From: Pseudomonas synxantha BG33R
Lineage (GTDB): Bacteria > Pseudomonadota > Gammaproteobacteria > Pseudomonadales > Pseudomonadaceae
NCBI RefSeq assembly: GCF_000263715.2
Contig: NZ_CM001514.1
Location: forward strand, 482,936 to 546,935
DNA: 64,000 nt
Direction: 5' to 3'
Shown piece by piece: positions 29,376 to 37,994 of the stretch; position 1 is the first letter of the stretch; every line of letters starts with the position of its first letter. The notes under the pieces were generated by a model. The model did no database searches. It was not told the DNA's origin and saw nothing but the letters and a program-made list of their open reading frames with translations. The position numbers and the translations under genes were made by a program.

Positions 29376-30538
29376 GGGGCCTCTGCGATTATCAGGCTGA
29401 CGTTATTACCGCCGAAGGCAAACGAGTTGCTCATCAGGCAGGTTTTTTTCAAGGTGTCGCCGCTGCGTGTCCATTGCAAGGCGGGCAGCGCCGGGTCGGC
29501 TTGGCCGTCCCACACGTGAGGCGGCAGCTGGCCGTGAGCCAGGCTCAGCCAGCAGAACGCCGCTTCCAGCGCTCCGGCGGCACCGAGGGTGTGACCGGTC
29601 ATGGGCTTGGTCGACGAACAGGCCACACCGCCGGGGAACAGGCTGGCGACCGCCTGGCTTTCCATGGCGTCGTTGTGTTGGGTGGCGGTGCCGTGCAGGT
29701 TCAGGTAGCCGATCTGCTCGGGAGCCAGCTTTGCGCTGGCCAGGGCCTTGCGCATCGCTTGCAACGCGCCCTTGCCGCTGGGTTCCGGCGCGGAGATATG
29801 GTGAGCGTCGCAACTGGCACCGCTGCCCAGCAAGGCGATCGGTGCCGGCTCGCGGCTCATCAGGAACAGTACCGCCGCCTCACCGATATTGATGCCGTTG
29901 CGGTTCACCGAGAACGGGTTGCAGCGCTCGCTGGATACCGCTTCCAGCGAGGTAAATCCGTTCAGGGTCAGCTTGCACAGGCTGTCCACGCCGCCACAGA
30001 TTACCGCATCGCACACCCCCAGGTTCAGCAGGCGCTGGGCGCTCATCAAGGCACGGGCGCTAGAGGTGCAGGCGGTGGAAATCACATAGGCCGGGCCGCT
30101 CAATTGCAGCCAGTCGGCGAGGAAGTTTGCCGGGGCGCTGAGTTCCTGTTGCTGGTAGTCGTAGTCGGCAGGGAACTGCTTGTCGCGCAGGTAATGAGCA
30201 ATGCCACGGCTGGCTTCGTCGATGCCCGAGGTGCTGGTGCCAAGCACCACGCCGACTCGCCCTGGGCCATAGGTTTGAATGGCCTGACGGATCTCATCTT
30301 CAATCTGCAACGCCGCTTCCAGCAACAACTGGTTATTGCGGCTGCTTTGTTGAGCCAGTTCCACCGGCAGAGGCACCAGTTCGCCCTGGACGGCAGCCAC
30401 CGGCACTACGCGCTCCGGCACCCAGCCGCTTTCGGCGCGCATCCCTGAACAGTCACCGGCAAACAGGTTGCGGCTGACTTCGGCCTGGCCTCGGCCAAGG
30501 GCGCAGATCACACCGAGGGCATTGAGGTAAGCGGTCAT
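29372..30538 (-). CDS. apeO: Ketosynthase of the aryl polyene cluster, ApeO-like
   Basis: A 388-residue condensing enzyme. The catalytic cysteine is in VISTACTSSARALMSAQ, with histidines in YLNLHGTATQHND and TKPMTGHTLGAAGAL. In characterised APE synthases this ketosynthase works with the chain-length factor (ApeC) as a heterocomplex for elongation. The candidate partner here is at 43145-43867. The ATG at 30538 (MTAYLNALGVICALG) overlaps the upstream lipoprotein stop by four bases; a longer frame upstream has no conserved sequence. Confidence 0.94.
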   Translation of the reverse strand: MTAYLNALGVICALGRGQAEVSRNLFAGDCSGMRAESGWVPERVVPVAAVQGELVPLPVELAQQSSRNNQLLLEAALQIEDEIRQAIQTYGPGRVGVVLGTSTSGIDEASRGIAHYLRDKQFPADYDYQQQELSAPANFLADWLQLSGPAYVISTACTSSARALMSAQRLLNLGVCDAVICGGVDSLCKLTLNGFTSLEAVSSERCNPFSVNRNGINIGEAAVLFLMSREPAPIALLGSGASCDAHHISAPEPSGKGALQAMRKALASAKLAPEQIGYLNLHGTATQHNDAMESQAVASLFPGGVACSSTKPMTGHTLGAAGALEAAFCWLSLAHGQLPPHVWDGQADPALPALQWTRSGDTLKKTCLMSNSFAFGGNNVSLIIAEAP

Positions 30539-31017
30539 CGGCTGATACCTAGCGGGGTGATGCGATAACTCAACGGCTGGCCGGCCATGTTCACGCTGAA
30601 CACCTCGGAAGACTGATAGATGATTTGCCAATGGCCCGGCAGCGTGCGCGTCAGGTCCATGGCCTGGGCGTGCGGATACAGCGCTGGCACATCACCGGCC
30701 GGGGTCAGGGCAAACAGCAGCGCGGCAAACAGCTCCCGCGCCTGGGGATTGGGGGGCAGCAAGCCGTCGGCCTGCCACTGCCCATCGAGCAGTTTTTGCC
30801 GGGCCAGGGGAATGCCCAAGGGGTCCATCATCGACCAGCGAATCGCGTGGCCTTCGCGCTGGATCACCAGCAGCCAGTCCTGGCGCTGCCCGTCCGCCAG
30901 GCGCTGCACATGCAGTTGCATCGGCAAGGCCAGGGCCGGGATTTTTTCCGGCAGCGGTGCCTGGCTGGCGCAGGCACTGAGCAGCAACAGGCAACCCATT
31001 AACAGCAGGCGCATCAT
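30535..31017 (-). CDS. DUF3261-like lipoprotein of the aryl polyene cluster
   Basis: A 160-residue lipoprotein. The signal peptide MMRLLLMGCLLLLSAC ends in a lipobox (LLSAC). The mature part (QLHVQRLADGQRQDWLLVIQ, then RWSMMDPLGIPLARQKLLDG) resembles the DUF3261 proteins found in APE clusters. These look like LolB-related outer-membrane proteins and may help insert the lipid-linked pigment. The start ATG overlaps the methyltransferase stop. The assignment rests mainly on length, lipobox and context. Confidence 0.85.
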   Translation of the reverse strand: MMRLLLMGCLLLLSACASQAPLPEKIPALALPMQLHVQRLADGQRQDWLLVIQREGHAIRWSMMDPLGIPLARQKLLDGQWQADGLLPPNPQARELFAALLFALTPAGDVPALYPHAQAMDLTRTLPGHWQIIYQSSEVFSVNMAGQPLSYRITPLGISR

Positions 31018-31763
31018 GAGGCGGCGTTCTCCAAAGGTTTGCGCGCAACGCAGTTGACCAGGGTTTCCTCGCGCTGGCCCACCGGCGGCGCCTTGCGCAG
31101 ACCCCAGCGCTCCAGCAGGCCGAAGTCGCTGGAGCGGCTCCACCACAGGTAGGGGTACGAGACATTCTGCGAGTCGAATTCAAAGCCTTGCTCGCGCAGC
31201 ATCTCCAAATACTCTTCAGCGCTTTTTTGCACATGCATCGGGTGGCGGAACAACCAGCGAATCACCCAGGTGTCGATATAGGCTTCGGTGGATTCGGCAA
31301 ACAGCAGATAGCCGCCCGGTTTGAGTACCCGATAGAACTCCTTGAGTGCGCGATGTTGCTCGACCAAGTGGTGAAAGGTCTGGTGGCAAAACACGATATC
31401 GACGCTGGCGTCCGGTACATCGAGGGTGGCGCAGTCACTGGCGATCAGCTCGACAGCCAGGCCCTGGCGCGCAGCCTCTTCACGGCTCAGCTCCAGGCTG
31501 TGGGGGTCGGCATCCAGGCCGATCAGACGTGAAGGCGCAAACACCTGCTGCAGCAACCGGAAGGATTTACCCTGGCCACAACCGGCGTCCAGCAACACCG
31601 GTGCCACCGGCAGCGGCTCGCTGAACAGGCTGCGCAGGTCGTTGATCGCCACGCGCAATACGTGATGCTGCCAGGTGTGGCTGCGCAGGAACCAGAAGCC
31701 GAACCTGGTTTCCTCGACGTAATTTTTGCTCAGGTAGTTTTTTTCAACGGCAGGACTGCTCAT
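31014..31763 (-). CDS. SAM-dependent methyltransferase of the aryl polyene cluster
   Basis: A 249-residue class I methyltransferase. The SAM-binding motif I is VLLDAGCGQGKSFRLL. The acidic residue of motif II lies in IGLDADPHS, and the motif VDIVFCHQTFHHLVE follows. It probably methylates the aryl head group or its hydroxyl; APE pigments often carry a ring methyl or O-methyl. Which position is modified cannot be read from the sequence. It overlaps the flavoenzyme gene by four bases. Confidence 0.9.
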   Translation of the reverse strand: MSSPAVEKNYLSKNYVEETRFGFWFLRSHTWQHHVLRVAINDLRSLFSEPLPVAPVLLDAGCGQGKSFRLLQQVFAPSRLIGLDADPHSLELSREEAARQGLAVELIASDCATLDVPDASVDIVFCHQTFHHLVEQHRALKEFYRVLKPGGYLLFAESTEAYIDTWVIRWLFRHPMHVQKSAEEYLEMLREQGFEFDSQNVSYPYLWWSRSSDFGLLERWGLRKAPPVGQREETLVNCVARKPLENAAS

Positions 31764-33007
31764 ACCGCTTCACTCGCACAAATATCCGACAACATCCGCA
31801 ATCGCCGTTTCGGCTCGCTGACAAACGGGTTGCGCTCATCCCAGGCGTAACCGGCCAGGATCGAACTGATCATGCGGCGAATCTCCGGCGAGCTGCCGGG
31901 ATGGAAAATCACATCCTGGAACGTACCGGCATACCAGCCTTCGACGTAGCAGCGGAAGGTATCGACACCGCGCTTCAAGGGTTCGGCGAATTCGCTTTGC
32001 CAGTCCACGGTCTCGCCGTTGAGCTGACGGTGCAGCACAGCGGCGGCCATGCTGGCCGACCGCATGGCGATGGTCACGCCGGACGAGAACACCGGATCGA
32101 GAAATTCCGCCGCATTGCCCAGTAGCGCAAAGCCTGGGCCGTGCAGGCTTTTGACGTTGGCCGAATAGCCGCCGATGCTGCGTGCCGGGGTGTCCCAGGC
32201 GGCGTTTTGCAGCACGGCGGCCAGGCTTGGCGTTTCATCGACAAAGCTGCGCAGGCAGGCGTCAAGGTCGCTGTCGCGGCCATCGAAATGTTCTTTGGCC
32301 GCGACCACGCCCACCGAGCAACGGCCGTTGCTGAACGGGATGGTCCAGAACCAGATGTCGCGCTGGGTCGGGTGGGTGGTGACCAGAATTTTGCTGCGAT
32401 CAAAGCCTGGGTGTTCGATGCGGTCTTCGATGTGAGTGAACACGGCCTGGCGCAGCGGGAAGTTCGAGGGCGCCTCAAGGTCCAGCAGGCGCGGCAGCAC
32501 GCGGCCATAGCCGCTGGCGTCGAGCACGAACTTGGCTTTGATGTGGTACTCGCTGCCGTTCTGTCGGCGCACATGCAGGTAGCGGCACTCGCCGGAGAAA
32601 TCCACACCGACAATGCTTTGGCCATAGCGGATTTCCACACCTTGCAGCGCCGCCTGATCGGCCAGCAACTTGTCGAACTCGCCGCGCTGCACCTGGAAGG
32701 TGGTGGGCTTGCCGTTGCTGAAGGTGTCGCCAAAGTCAAACGCACTGTAGCGCTCGCCCCAGGCGAACGCGGCGCCGGTTTTTACCTGGAAGCCCGCCGC
32801 TTGCACAGCGTCGAGCATCCCGGCTTCTTCGATGAAGTCGATGCAGTGCGACAGCAGGCTTTCGCCAATCGAAAAACGCGGGAAATGCTCGCGTTCGATG
32901 ATCAATACATCATGCCCTTTGCGCTTTAGCAGCGCGGCCGCAATGGCACCGGATGGCCCGGCACCGATCACCACCACCTGGCGACGTTCCATTTCAACTG
33001 TGGGCAC
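31760..33007 (-). CDS. FAD-dependent halogenase-like oxidoreductase of the aryl polyene cluster
   Basis: A 415-residue flavoprotein. An N-terminal dinucleotide-binding fold (VVVIGAGPSGAIAAALLKRK) is followed by FPRFSIGESLL, a motif common to flavin halogenases and related hydroxylases. The segment IWFWTIPFSNGRCSVG includes WFWTIP, which fits the halogenase WxWxIP motif. It could halogenate or hydroxylate the aryl ring. The GTG at 33007 has AAGGAG five bases upstream and is preferred; an ATG at 33040 directly after the MMPL stop lacks a site. Whether it is catalytically a halogenase is not established. Confidence 0.85.
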   Translation of the reverse strand: MPTVEMERRQVVVIGAGPSGAIAAALLKRKGHDVLIIEREHFPRFSIGESLLSHCIDFIEEAGMLDAVQAAGFQVKTGAAFAWGERYSAFDFGDTFSNGKPTTFQVQRGEFDKLLADQAALQGVEIRYGQSIVGVDFSGECRYLHVRRQNGSEYHIKAKFVLDASGYGRVLPRLLDLEAPSNFPLRQAVFTHIEDRIEHPGFDRSKILVTTHPTQRDIWFWTIPFSNGRCSVGVVAAKEHFDGRDSDLDACLRSFVDETPSLAAVLQNAAWDTPARSIGGYSANVKSLHGPGFALLGNAAEFLDPVFSSGVTIAMRSASMAAAVLHRQLNGETVDWQSEFAEPLKRGVDTFRCYVEGWYAGTFQDVIFHPGSSPEIRRMISSILAGYAWDERNPFVSEPKRRLRMLSDICASEAV

Positions 33008-33040
33008 GAGGGCTCCTTGCCGCATGGGCGATAATCGCAT

Positions 33041-35371
33041 TCATAAGGTGTGTTTCTGCTGGGCTGCCCAGGGCGCCAGCATAAAGCTGAATGCCAGGCC
33101 CAGGCTGACCGATAAACCGAAATTACTCACGGCCGGTGTACTCGACACCGCCAGCAGGCCGAACGACAACCAGGTTGTCAACGCCGCCAGCAGTGTTCCC
33201 AAGAGGCTGACGGCCGGGCCGCCGATCTGCTCGCGCATCAAGATCGCGTAGTCAACGCTGATGGCCGTGACCAGCAACAGGCCAAACAGGCTGAACAAGG
33301 TCAGCGGCTGGCCCAGCCAGCCGAGGCTGGCCAGGCTGCACAGCGCGGCCAGCAGGGGCAGGGCGACGATACGCAAGGCGCCGCCAAAACCGAAGGGCAC
33401 AATCAGCAACAGCACGATCAGCACGCACGACAGCAACTTCAATTCGGCTGCGCTGATTTGCGTGTCGGCAAACACGCGGTTCAGGTCGCCCAGGCGATCG
33501 ACCAGTTGCACGCCGGGCAAATCCAGCGCCTGCACCCGCAGCAACGCCGGGTTGTTCAAGCCTTGCAGGCTGACCATGGCCGCCACGCCGCCGTCGACCG
33601 GGCCGAGCCAGAGCGTGCGCCAGGGTTCGGCCAGCGGGCCTTGCAGGGCTGCGTCAATGTCTTGAGTGGGCAGCGCCTGCAACTGCGTGACTTCAGCCTG
33701 CAGGGCACTGACGGGTACGCCGAGGTCCAGCAGCGGTTGCCAGTGCTGCGCCAGAGTGTTCAGCGCATCGCGCAGTTGTTGCTGCTCCTCGGGCAGGTTC
33801 ACCAGTTGACTGAGCGCCAGGTAACCCTGGAGCTTGTCCATGTTCACCAACTGATCCAGGCGTTTGCCCAAGGCGGCTTGGCGTTCCAGCAACTGCTGCT
33901 GATTATCTGCGCGCACCAGGAAAAACTGGCTGGTGGGCTGGAACCCGGTGATGCGCGCTACGGCCTGTGCTTCCTGGAGCAATTGCGGCGGCGCGCCGAT
34001 CCACTGGCGAATATCGTTCTTGCTGTTGAGCTGCCACAGGCCGGCGGCGCAGAACACCAGCACCGCCACCAGCAGCACTGAACCGGGCACGCGTTTGATC
34101 AAGGCGGTACGCAGTTGCCATAGGGCCTGGGCGACACGCAGCGGCCATTGCGCCGGACGCAGCTCCACGCCCTTGAGCAGCGCAGGCAGCAGGCACACCG
34201 CACACAAATAAGCCCCCACCAGCCCGGCGGCGGAGAACACCGCGATTTGCGTCAGCGCCGGGAAGGGTGTCCAGGCCAGCGCCAGATAGCCGATGCAACT
34301 GGTGGCCAGGCTCAGGCTCAGCCCCGGCAGGGTCAGGCGCAACGCCGGCCAACTGCGCCAGGGTTGCAGGCTCCAGCTTTTGGACAGGTAGTGCAGTGGG
34401 TAATCCACCGCCACGCCGATCAGGCTGGAACCCAGTACCAGGGTCATCACATGCATATGCCCAAACAACGCCACGCAGGCCACCGCGCCAAACAGCATGC
34501 CCACCAGCACCGGCACAAATGCCAGCAACACCCTCCAGCGCCGGAAGGCCAGCAACAGCAACAACAGGATGCCGATGGTTGCGCCACCGCCGACCCAGGT
34601 GATTTCCCGCGTGGCTTGCTGCTGCCCATTGGCCGCGTAGAGCAAGCCGCTGGCGGCGAGCAATTGCGCGCCGTCCTCACCCGCCTGCTCGCGGCTGGCC
34701 TGGAGCAAATCCGCCACTTGCAACGGCAATTTCATATCGAAGGCATTGCCGTGGGTGCGTGCCCGCACCAGCACCCAGCTTTGGCCGTCGGCTTCGGCGA
34801 TCAAGGCGCCGCTGCCGATGTCCAGCTGAACCGCGCCGTGTTGCGGCTGGCTGTTCTGGATACGCCCGGTCAGGCCGAGCCAGTCGTCCTGGCTCGGCAC
34901 CAGGCTGAAGCCGGTGAACGGGTCGAACAGCGCTTGCACCCGTTGCTGGATGAAGGCGTCGGGTTGCTCAATCAGTTGCTCGCGGTCCTTGGCCGAGAGC
35001 ATCGACAAGCGCCCGCGCAGCAGTTGCTCGCGCAGTGCTGGCAGGTCGGCTTGCAGGTTCCACTGCACTTTTTCAAACAAGCCGCTGGCCTGCCAACGCT
35101 CGCCCAATTGCTGAGCTACGGCCAGTGCTTGCTCGCGGTCGGCATGCCCCACCAGCACCAGCATTTCGCGGTTGAGCGGCTCCTGCATGCGCTGTTCGGC
35201 TTGCTGCTCAAGGGCGTCCGGCGTGCTGCCGGGCACCAGTTCCATCAGGTTGGCCGACAACGGCGCGCCATGGCGCCACTGCCAGCCGGCCAGGGCCAGC
35301 ACGGCCACCAGCAGGATCAGGAACAGGCGCGGCAATAGGCGCTCACTGGGCAAAGTCGTGTTGCTCCGCAT
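33041..35371 (-). CDS. MMPL/RND-type exporter of the aryl polyene cluster
   Basis: A 776-residue inner-membrane protein with the two-repeat MMPL layout. One N-terminal segment (about 14-32) is followed by a large periplasmic domain (about 35-250). A block of membrane segments (about 255-420) comes next, then a second periplasmic domain and a second block (about 640-770). The membrane segment containing GSSLIGVAVDYPLHYL and its counterpart TAISVDYAILMREQI have the conserved aspartates expected for proton coupling. It probably moves the lipid-linked pigment out of the inner membrane. It overlaps the LolA-like gene by 29 bases. Confidence 0.92.
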   Translation of the reverse strand: MRSNTTLPSERLLPRLFLILLVAVLALAGWQWRHGAPLSANLMELVPGSTPDALEQQAEQRMQEPLNREMLVLVGHADREQALAVAQQLGERWQASGLFEKVQWNLQADLPALREQLLRGRLSMLSAKDREQLIEQPDAFIQQRVQALFDPFTGFSLVPSQDDWLGLTGRIQNSQPQHGAVQLDIGSGALIAEADGQSWVLVRARTHGNAFDMKLPLQVADLLQASREQAGEDGAQLLAASGLLYAANGQQQATREITWVGGGATIGILLLLLLAFRRWRVLLAFVPVLVGMLFGAVACVALFGHMHVMTLVLGSSLIGVAVDYPLHYLSKSWSLQPWRSWPALRLTLPGLSLSLATSCIGYLALAWTPFPALTQIAVFSAAGLVGAYLCAVCLLPALLKGVELRPAQWPLRVAQALWQLRTALIKRVPGSVLLVAVLVFCAAGLWQLNSKNDIRQWIGAPPQLLQEAQAVARITGFQPTSQFFLVRADNQQQLLERQAALGKRLDQLVNMDKLQGYLALSQLVNLPEEQQQLRDALNTLAQHWQPLLDLGVPVSALQAEVTQLQALPTQDIDAALQGPLAEPWRTLWLGPVDGGVAAMVSLQGLNNPALLRVQALDLPGVQLVDRLGDLNRVFADTQISAAELKLLSCVLIVLLLIVPFGFGGALRIVALPLLAALCSLASLGWLGQPLTLFSLFGLLLVTAISVDYAILMREQIGGPAVSLLGTLLAALTTWLSFGLLAVSSTPAVSNFGLSVSLGLAFSFMLAPWAAQQKHTL

Positions 35372-36038
35372 CGCTCAAGGGCTGGTCGGCCGTGCTGTCC
35401 TGCATACGCAATACCGTGCTGTCGCCCTGGGTTTCCAGCAGCTCGATGGTTTGCACCAGTTCGCCGCCGTCGATATTGATCCGGGTGAACACTTGCTTGA
35501 GCAGCAATGAGCGCGGGGTCAGCGTGAGCTTCCAGTTGTGGGGCTGGCCTTGCAGTTGCAGTTCGAAGTCACGCTGCAAGCCGCTGCTGTCGCCCTGGAG
35601 TACGGCGAGAAACAGGCGATTCTGTTCGGCCCCGGCGCTCTTGTTCGGCAGCGGTTGCCAGCCGTTGGCGTCACGCCGGGCGATGCCTTGGCCTGTGATG
35701 CGGTAGTCCTGTTGCAGCGGGGTCTTGAGCAGCCATAACAGGCCGTGGTCCTTGGCGAGCACGAAGGTGCCTTTGCTGACCAGCGGCTGGGGCAGGGCGC
35801 GCAGGTGTTTTTCCTGGGTGAAGCTGCCGTGGATGACGGCGGGTTTTGCAAGCTGATCGCTCAACTGCTGCAAGTCGAAAGCCTGGGCCAAGCCTGGAAC
35901 GCCTAACAGCAGGATAAGCACAATCCCTGTGGGAGCGGGCTTGCCCGCGAAGAACCTGAGGACGCTGCGTAGTGTCAGGCGTCGTGCGTTATCGTTAACG
36001 ACCATCGCGGGCAAGCCCGCTCCCACAGGGGTCAGCAT
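35343..36038 (-). CDS. LolA-like periplasmic carrier of the aryl polyene cluster, N-terminus altered by a REPIN
   Basis: The frame encodes 231 residues. From about residue 54 (FDLQQLSDQLAKPAVIHGSF) it is a LolA-type lipoprotein carrier, with TQEKHLRALPQPLVSKGTFV and RSLLLKQVFTRINIDGGELV. It may shuttle the pigment lipid to the outer membrane. The natural signal peptide core (VLILLLGVPGLAQA) is at residues 40-53. Residues 4-38 are encoded by a 106-base REPIN, read in frame without a stop. The ATG at 36038 overlaps the thioesterase stop as expected for this operon. A GTG at 35921, after the repeat, is an alternative start but lacks a good ribosome-binding site and a basic N-region. Confidence 0.85.
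   Translation of the reverse strand: MLTPVGAGLPAMVVNDNARRLTLRSVLRFFAGKPAPTGIVLILLLGVPGLAQAFDLQQLSDQLAKPAVIHGSFTQEKHLRALPQPLVSKGTFVLAKDHGLLWLLKTPLQQDYRITGQGIARRDANGWQPLPNKSAGAEQNRLFLAVLQGDSSGLQRDFELQLQGQPHNWKLTLTPRSLLLKQVFTRINIDGGELVQTIELLETQGDSTVLRMQDSTADQPLSDAEQHDFAQ
35925..36030. repeat. REPIN inside the 5' end of the LolA-like gene (GGGAGCGGGCTTGCC type)
   Basis: Perfect 26-base arms at 35925-35950 and 36005-36030 (CCCTGTGGGAGCGGGCTTGC...) enclose a 54-base loop. It begins eight bases after the LolA-like ATG and ends exactly at a codon boundary (codon 38). Confidence 0.93.
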
Positions 36039-36460
36039 TTCAGGGCCCTTTCTACGGCATCGGTGAATATCGTGGGCGAGGCAAGTTGCATCTCGCGGTT
36101 GGCGATTTGCACCGCCACCTGCACGGTGCTGGCGCGGGTCAAACGCTCGCCGCTCGCCAGGTCAGTGATCAGGTAGTTGACCTTCAAACGGTTCTCCCAC
36201 TCCACCAGGCTGGCACGCACATTGAGCGTCTGACCGAAGGTCGCGCCACGTACATAGCGTAGCTGCATGTCGATCACCGGCCAGGCGTAGCCGGATTCGA
36301 GCATGGCCGTGTAGTTATGGCCGAGCTTGTCCAGCAACGCGCAACGCGCCACTTCCAGGTACTTCACGTAATGCCCGTGCCACACCACGTTCATGGTGTC
36401 GATATCGAAAAACGGCACGAGGATTTGCGTGTCGCAGTGCAATACGCCGGGGCTACGCAT
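36032..36460 (-). CDS. Acyl-CoA/ACP thioesterase of the aryl polyene cluster
   Basis: A 142-residue hotdog-fold thioesterase of the 4-hydroxybenzoyl-CoA/YbgC type. The catalytic region is FFDIDTMNVVWHGHYVKYLE, with the aspartate and following histidine at the usual spacing. It probably releases or proof-reads polyene acyl chains from the carrier protein (ApeK-like). The ATG at 36460 gives MRSPGVLHCDTQILVPF and overlaps the ammonia-lyase end by 8 bases. Confidence 0.92.
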   Translation of the reverse strand: MRSPGVLHCDTQILVPFFDIDTMNVVWHGHYVKYLEVARCALLDKLGHNYTAMLESGYAWPVIDMQLRYVRGATFGQTLNVRASLVEWENRLKVNYLITDLASGERLTRASTVQVAVQIANREMQLASPTIFTDAVERALKC

Positions 36461-37994
36461 GCAGCCTCCAGTGTTGCGTGGCGATGCGTTGCAGGCACAG
36501 GCGCAGTTCGCCTTCCAGGGCACGGTCTTCGATGACTGGCGGGAAGTCCATGGCCAACTCTGCGTGCATTGCGGCCAGTGCCGGTGGCAGCGCTCGGGCA
36601 TCTTCTGCTTGGGCGCGCAGCCACACACCCTGGTTGGCGGCGAGCAGGGTGGCGGCGGCTACTTGTTCGGTCAGCTCCAGTACGCGGATTGCATCGCGGG
36701 CGGCAATGGTGCCCATGCTCACCTTGTCCTGGTTGTGGCACTCGGTGGAGCGTGAGAACACACTGGCCGGCATGGTGTTCTTCAGCGCTTCGGCGGTCCA
36801 GGCGCTGGTGCCGATCTGCACGGCCTTGAAGCCGTGGTTGATCATCGCGCGGTCGGCGGGGGCGCCCGAAAGGTTGCTTGGCAGGCCATGGTTGTAACGC
36901 ACGTCCACCAGCAGCGCGAGCTGGCGGTCGAGCAGGTCGGCGACGTTGGCCACCAGGGTCTTGAGGCTGTCCATGGCGAAGGCGATATGCCCGCCGTAGA
37001 AGTGCCCGCCGTGCAGTACGCGTTCTTCTTCAGCGTCGATGATCGGGTTGTCGTTGGCGCTGTTGAGTTCGATCTCGATGAACGAGCGCAGCCAGCTCAG
37101 GCTGTCGGCCAACACGCCGAGTACATGGGGCGCGCAGCGCAGCGAGTAGCGATCCTGCAAGCGATGCAGCGGTGCGGTCGGTGCATCGATCGCCAGGTCG
37201 TTGCGCAGCCACGCGGCCACTTGCATCTGCCCAGGGTGCGGCTTGGCGGCGAACAGGCGCTCGTCGAAGTGTTCCGGGTTGCCTTGCAGCGCCACCACAT
37301 TGAGCGCGGTGATGCGTGTGGCCAGGTGCAGCAGGTAGTCGGCGCGAGCGAAAGCCAGGCAGGCCAGGCCAGTCATCACGGCGGTGCCGTTCATCAAGGC
37401 CAGGGCTTCCTTGGGGCGCAGCACCAAAGGCTCCCAGCCCAGTTCGCGGTGCACGTCGGCCGCCGGGCGGCGTTCGCCACGAAACAGCACTTCACGTTCG
37501 CCGGACAAGGTCGCTGCCACGTAGGACAGCGGCGTCAGATCACCGCTGGCGCCCACCGAGCCTTCTTCCGGGATCAGTGGCAGCACATCGTGTTCAAGGA
37601 AGGCGTGCAGACGTTCCAGTAGCTCCACGCGTACGCCCGACACGCCATGGCACAGCGACTGCAAACGCGCCGCCAATACTGCGCGGGTGGCTTGGGCGTC
37701 GAGCAACTTGCCCAGGCCGCAACCGTGGAAGGTGTACAGGTGACGCGGCAAGGCTTCGACGTGTTCCAGCGGCACCGCCACCACGCAGGAGTCGCCGTAG
37801 CCGGTGGTCACGCCGTAGATCACGCCTTCCTTGTCCAGCAGCGAGTCGAGAAACTGCGCGCCCTTGGCGATGCGCTGACGATAGGCCGCATCACCCTGCA
37901 ATTGCGTGGGCACCTGACGGTTGGCCAGGGCCAGCACGTCTTCGATGCGCAAGGGGCGTTCGCCAAAGGTTACCGGCTCAAGATGCGTCGTCAT
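36453..37994 (-). CDS. HAL/PAL/TAL-family aromatic amino acid ammonia-lyase
   Basis: A 513-residue lyase that removes ammonia from an aromatic amino acid to give an arylacrylate. The MIO cofactor forms from the Ala-Ser-Gly triad in GSVGASGDLTPLSYVAA. Other landmarks are IYGVTTGYGDSC, YSLRCAPHVLGV and LNSANDNPIID. The substrate-selectivity pair reads F-H (LYTFHGCGLG), unlike S-H of histidine lyases, H-L of bacterial tyrosine lyases or F-L of plant phenylalanine lyases. In this cluster it most likely supplies the aryl starter, such as coumarate or cinnamate. It overlaps the acyltransferase gene by 17 bases. Confidence 0.93.
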   Translation of the reverse strand: MTTHLEPVTFGERPLRIEDVLALANRQVPTQLQGDAAYRQRIAKGAQFLDSLLDKEGVIYGVTTGYGDSCVVAVPLEHVEALPRHLYTFHGCGLGKLLDAQATRAVLAARLQSLCHGVSGVRVELLERLHAFLEHDVLPLIPEEGSVGASGDLTPLSYVAATLSGEREVLFRGERRPAADVHRELGWEPLVLRPKEALALMNGTAVMTGLACLAFARADYLLHLATRITALNVVALQGNPEHFDERLFAAKPHPGQMQVAAWLRNDLAIDAPTAPLHRLQDRYSLRCAPHVLGVLADSLSWLRSFIEIELNSANDNPIIDAEEERVLHGGHFYGGHIAFAMDSLKTLVANVADLLDRQLALLVDVRYNHGLPSNLSGAPADRAMINHGFKAVQIGTSAWTAEALKNTMPASVFSRSTECHNQDKVSMGTIAARDAIRVLELTEQVAAATLLAANQGVWLRAQAEDARALPPALAAMHAELAMDFPPVIEDRALEGELRLCLQRIATQHWRLHA

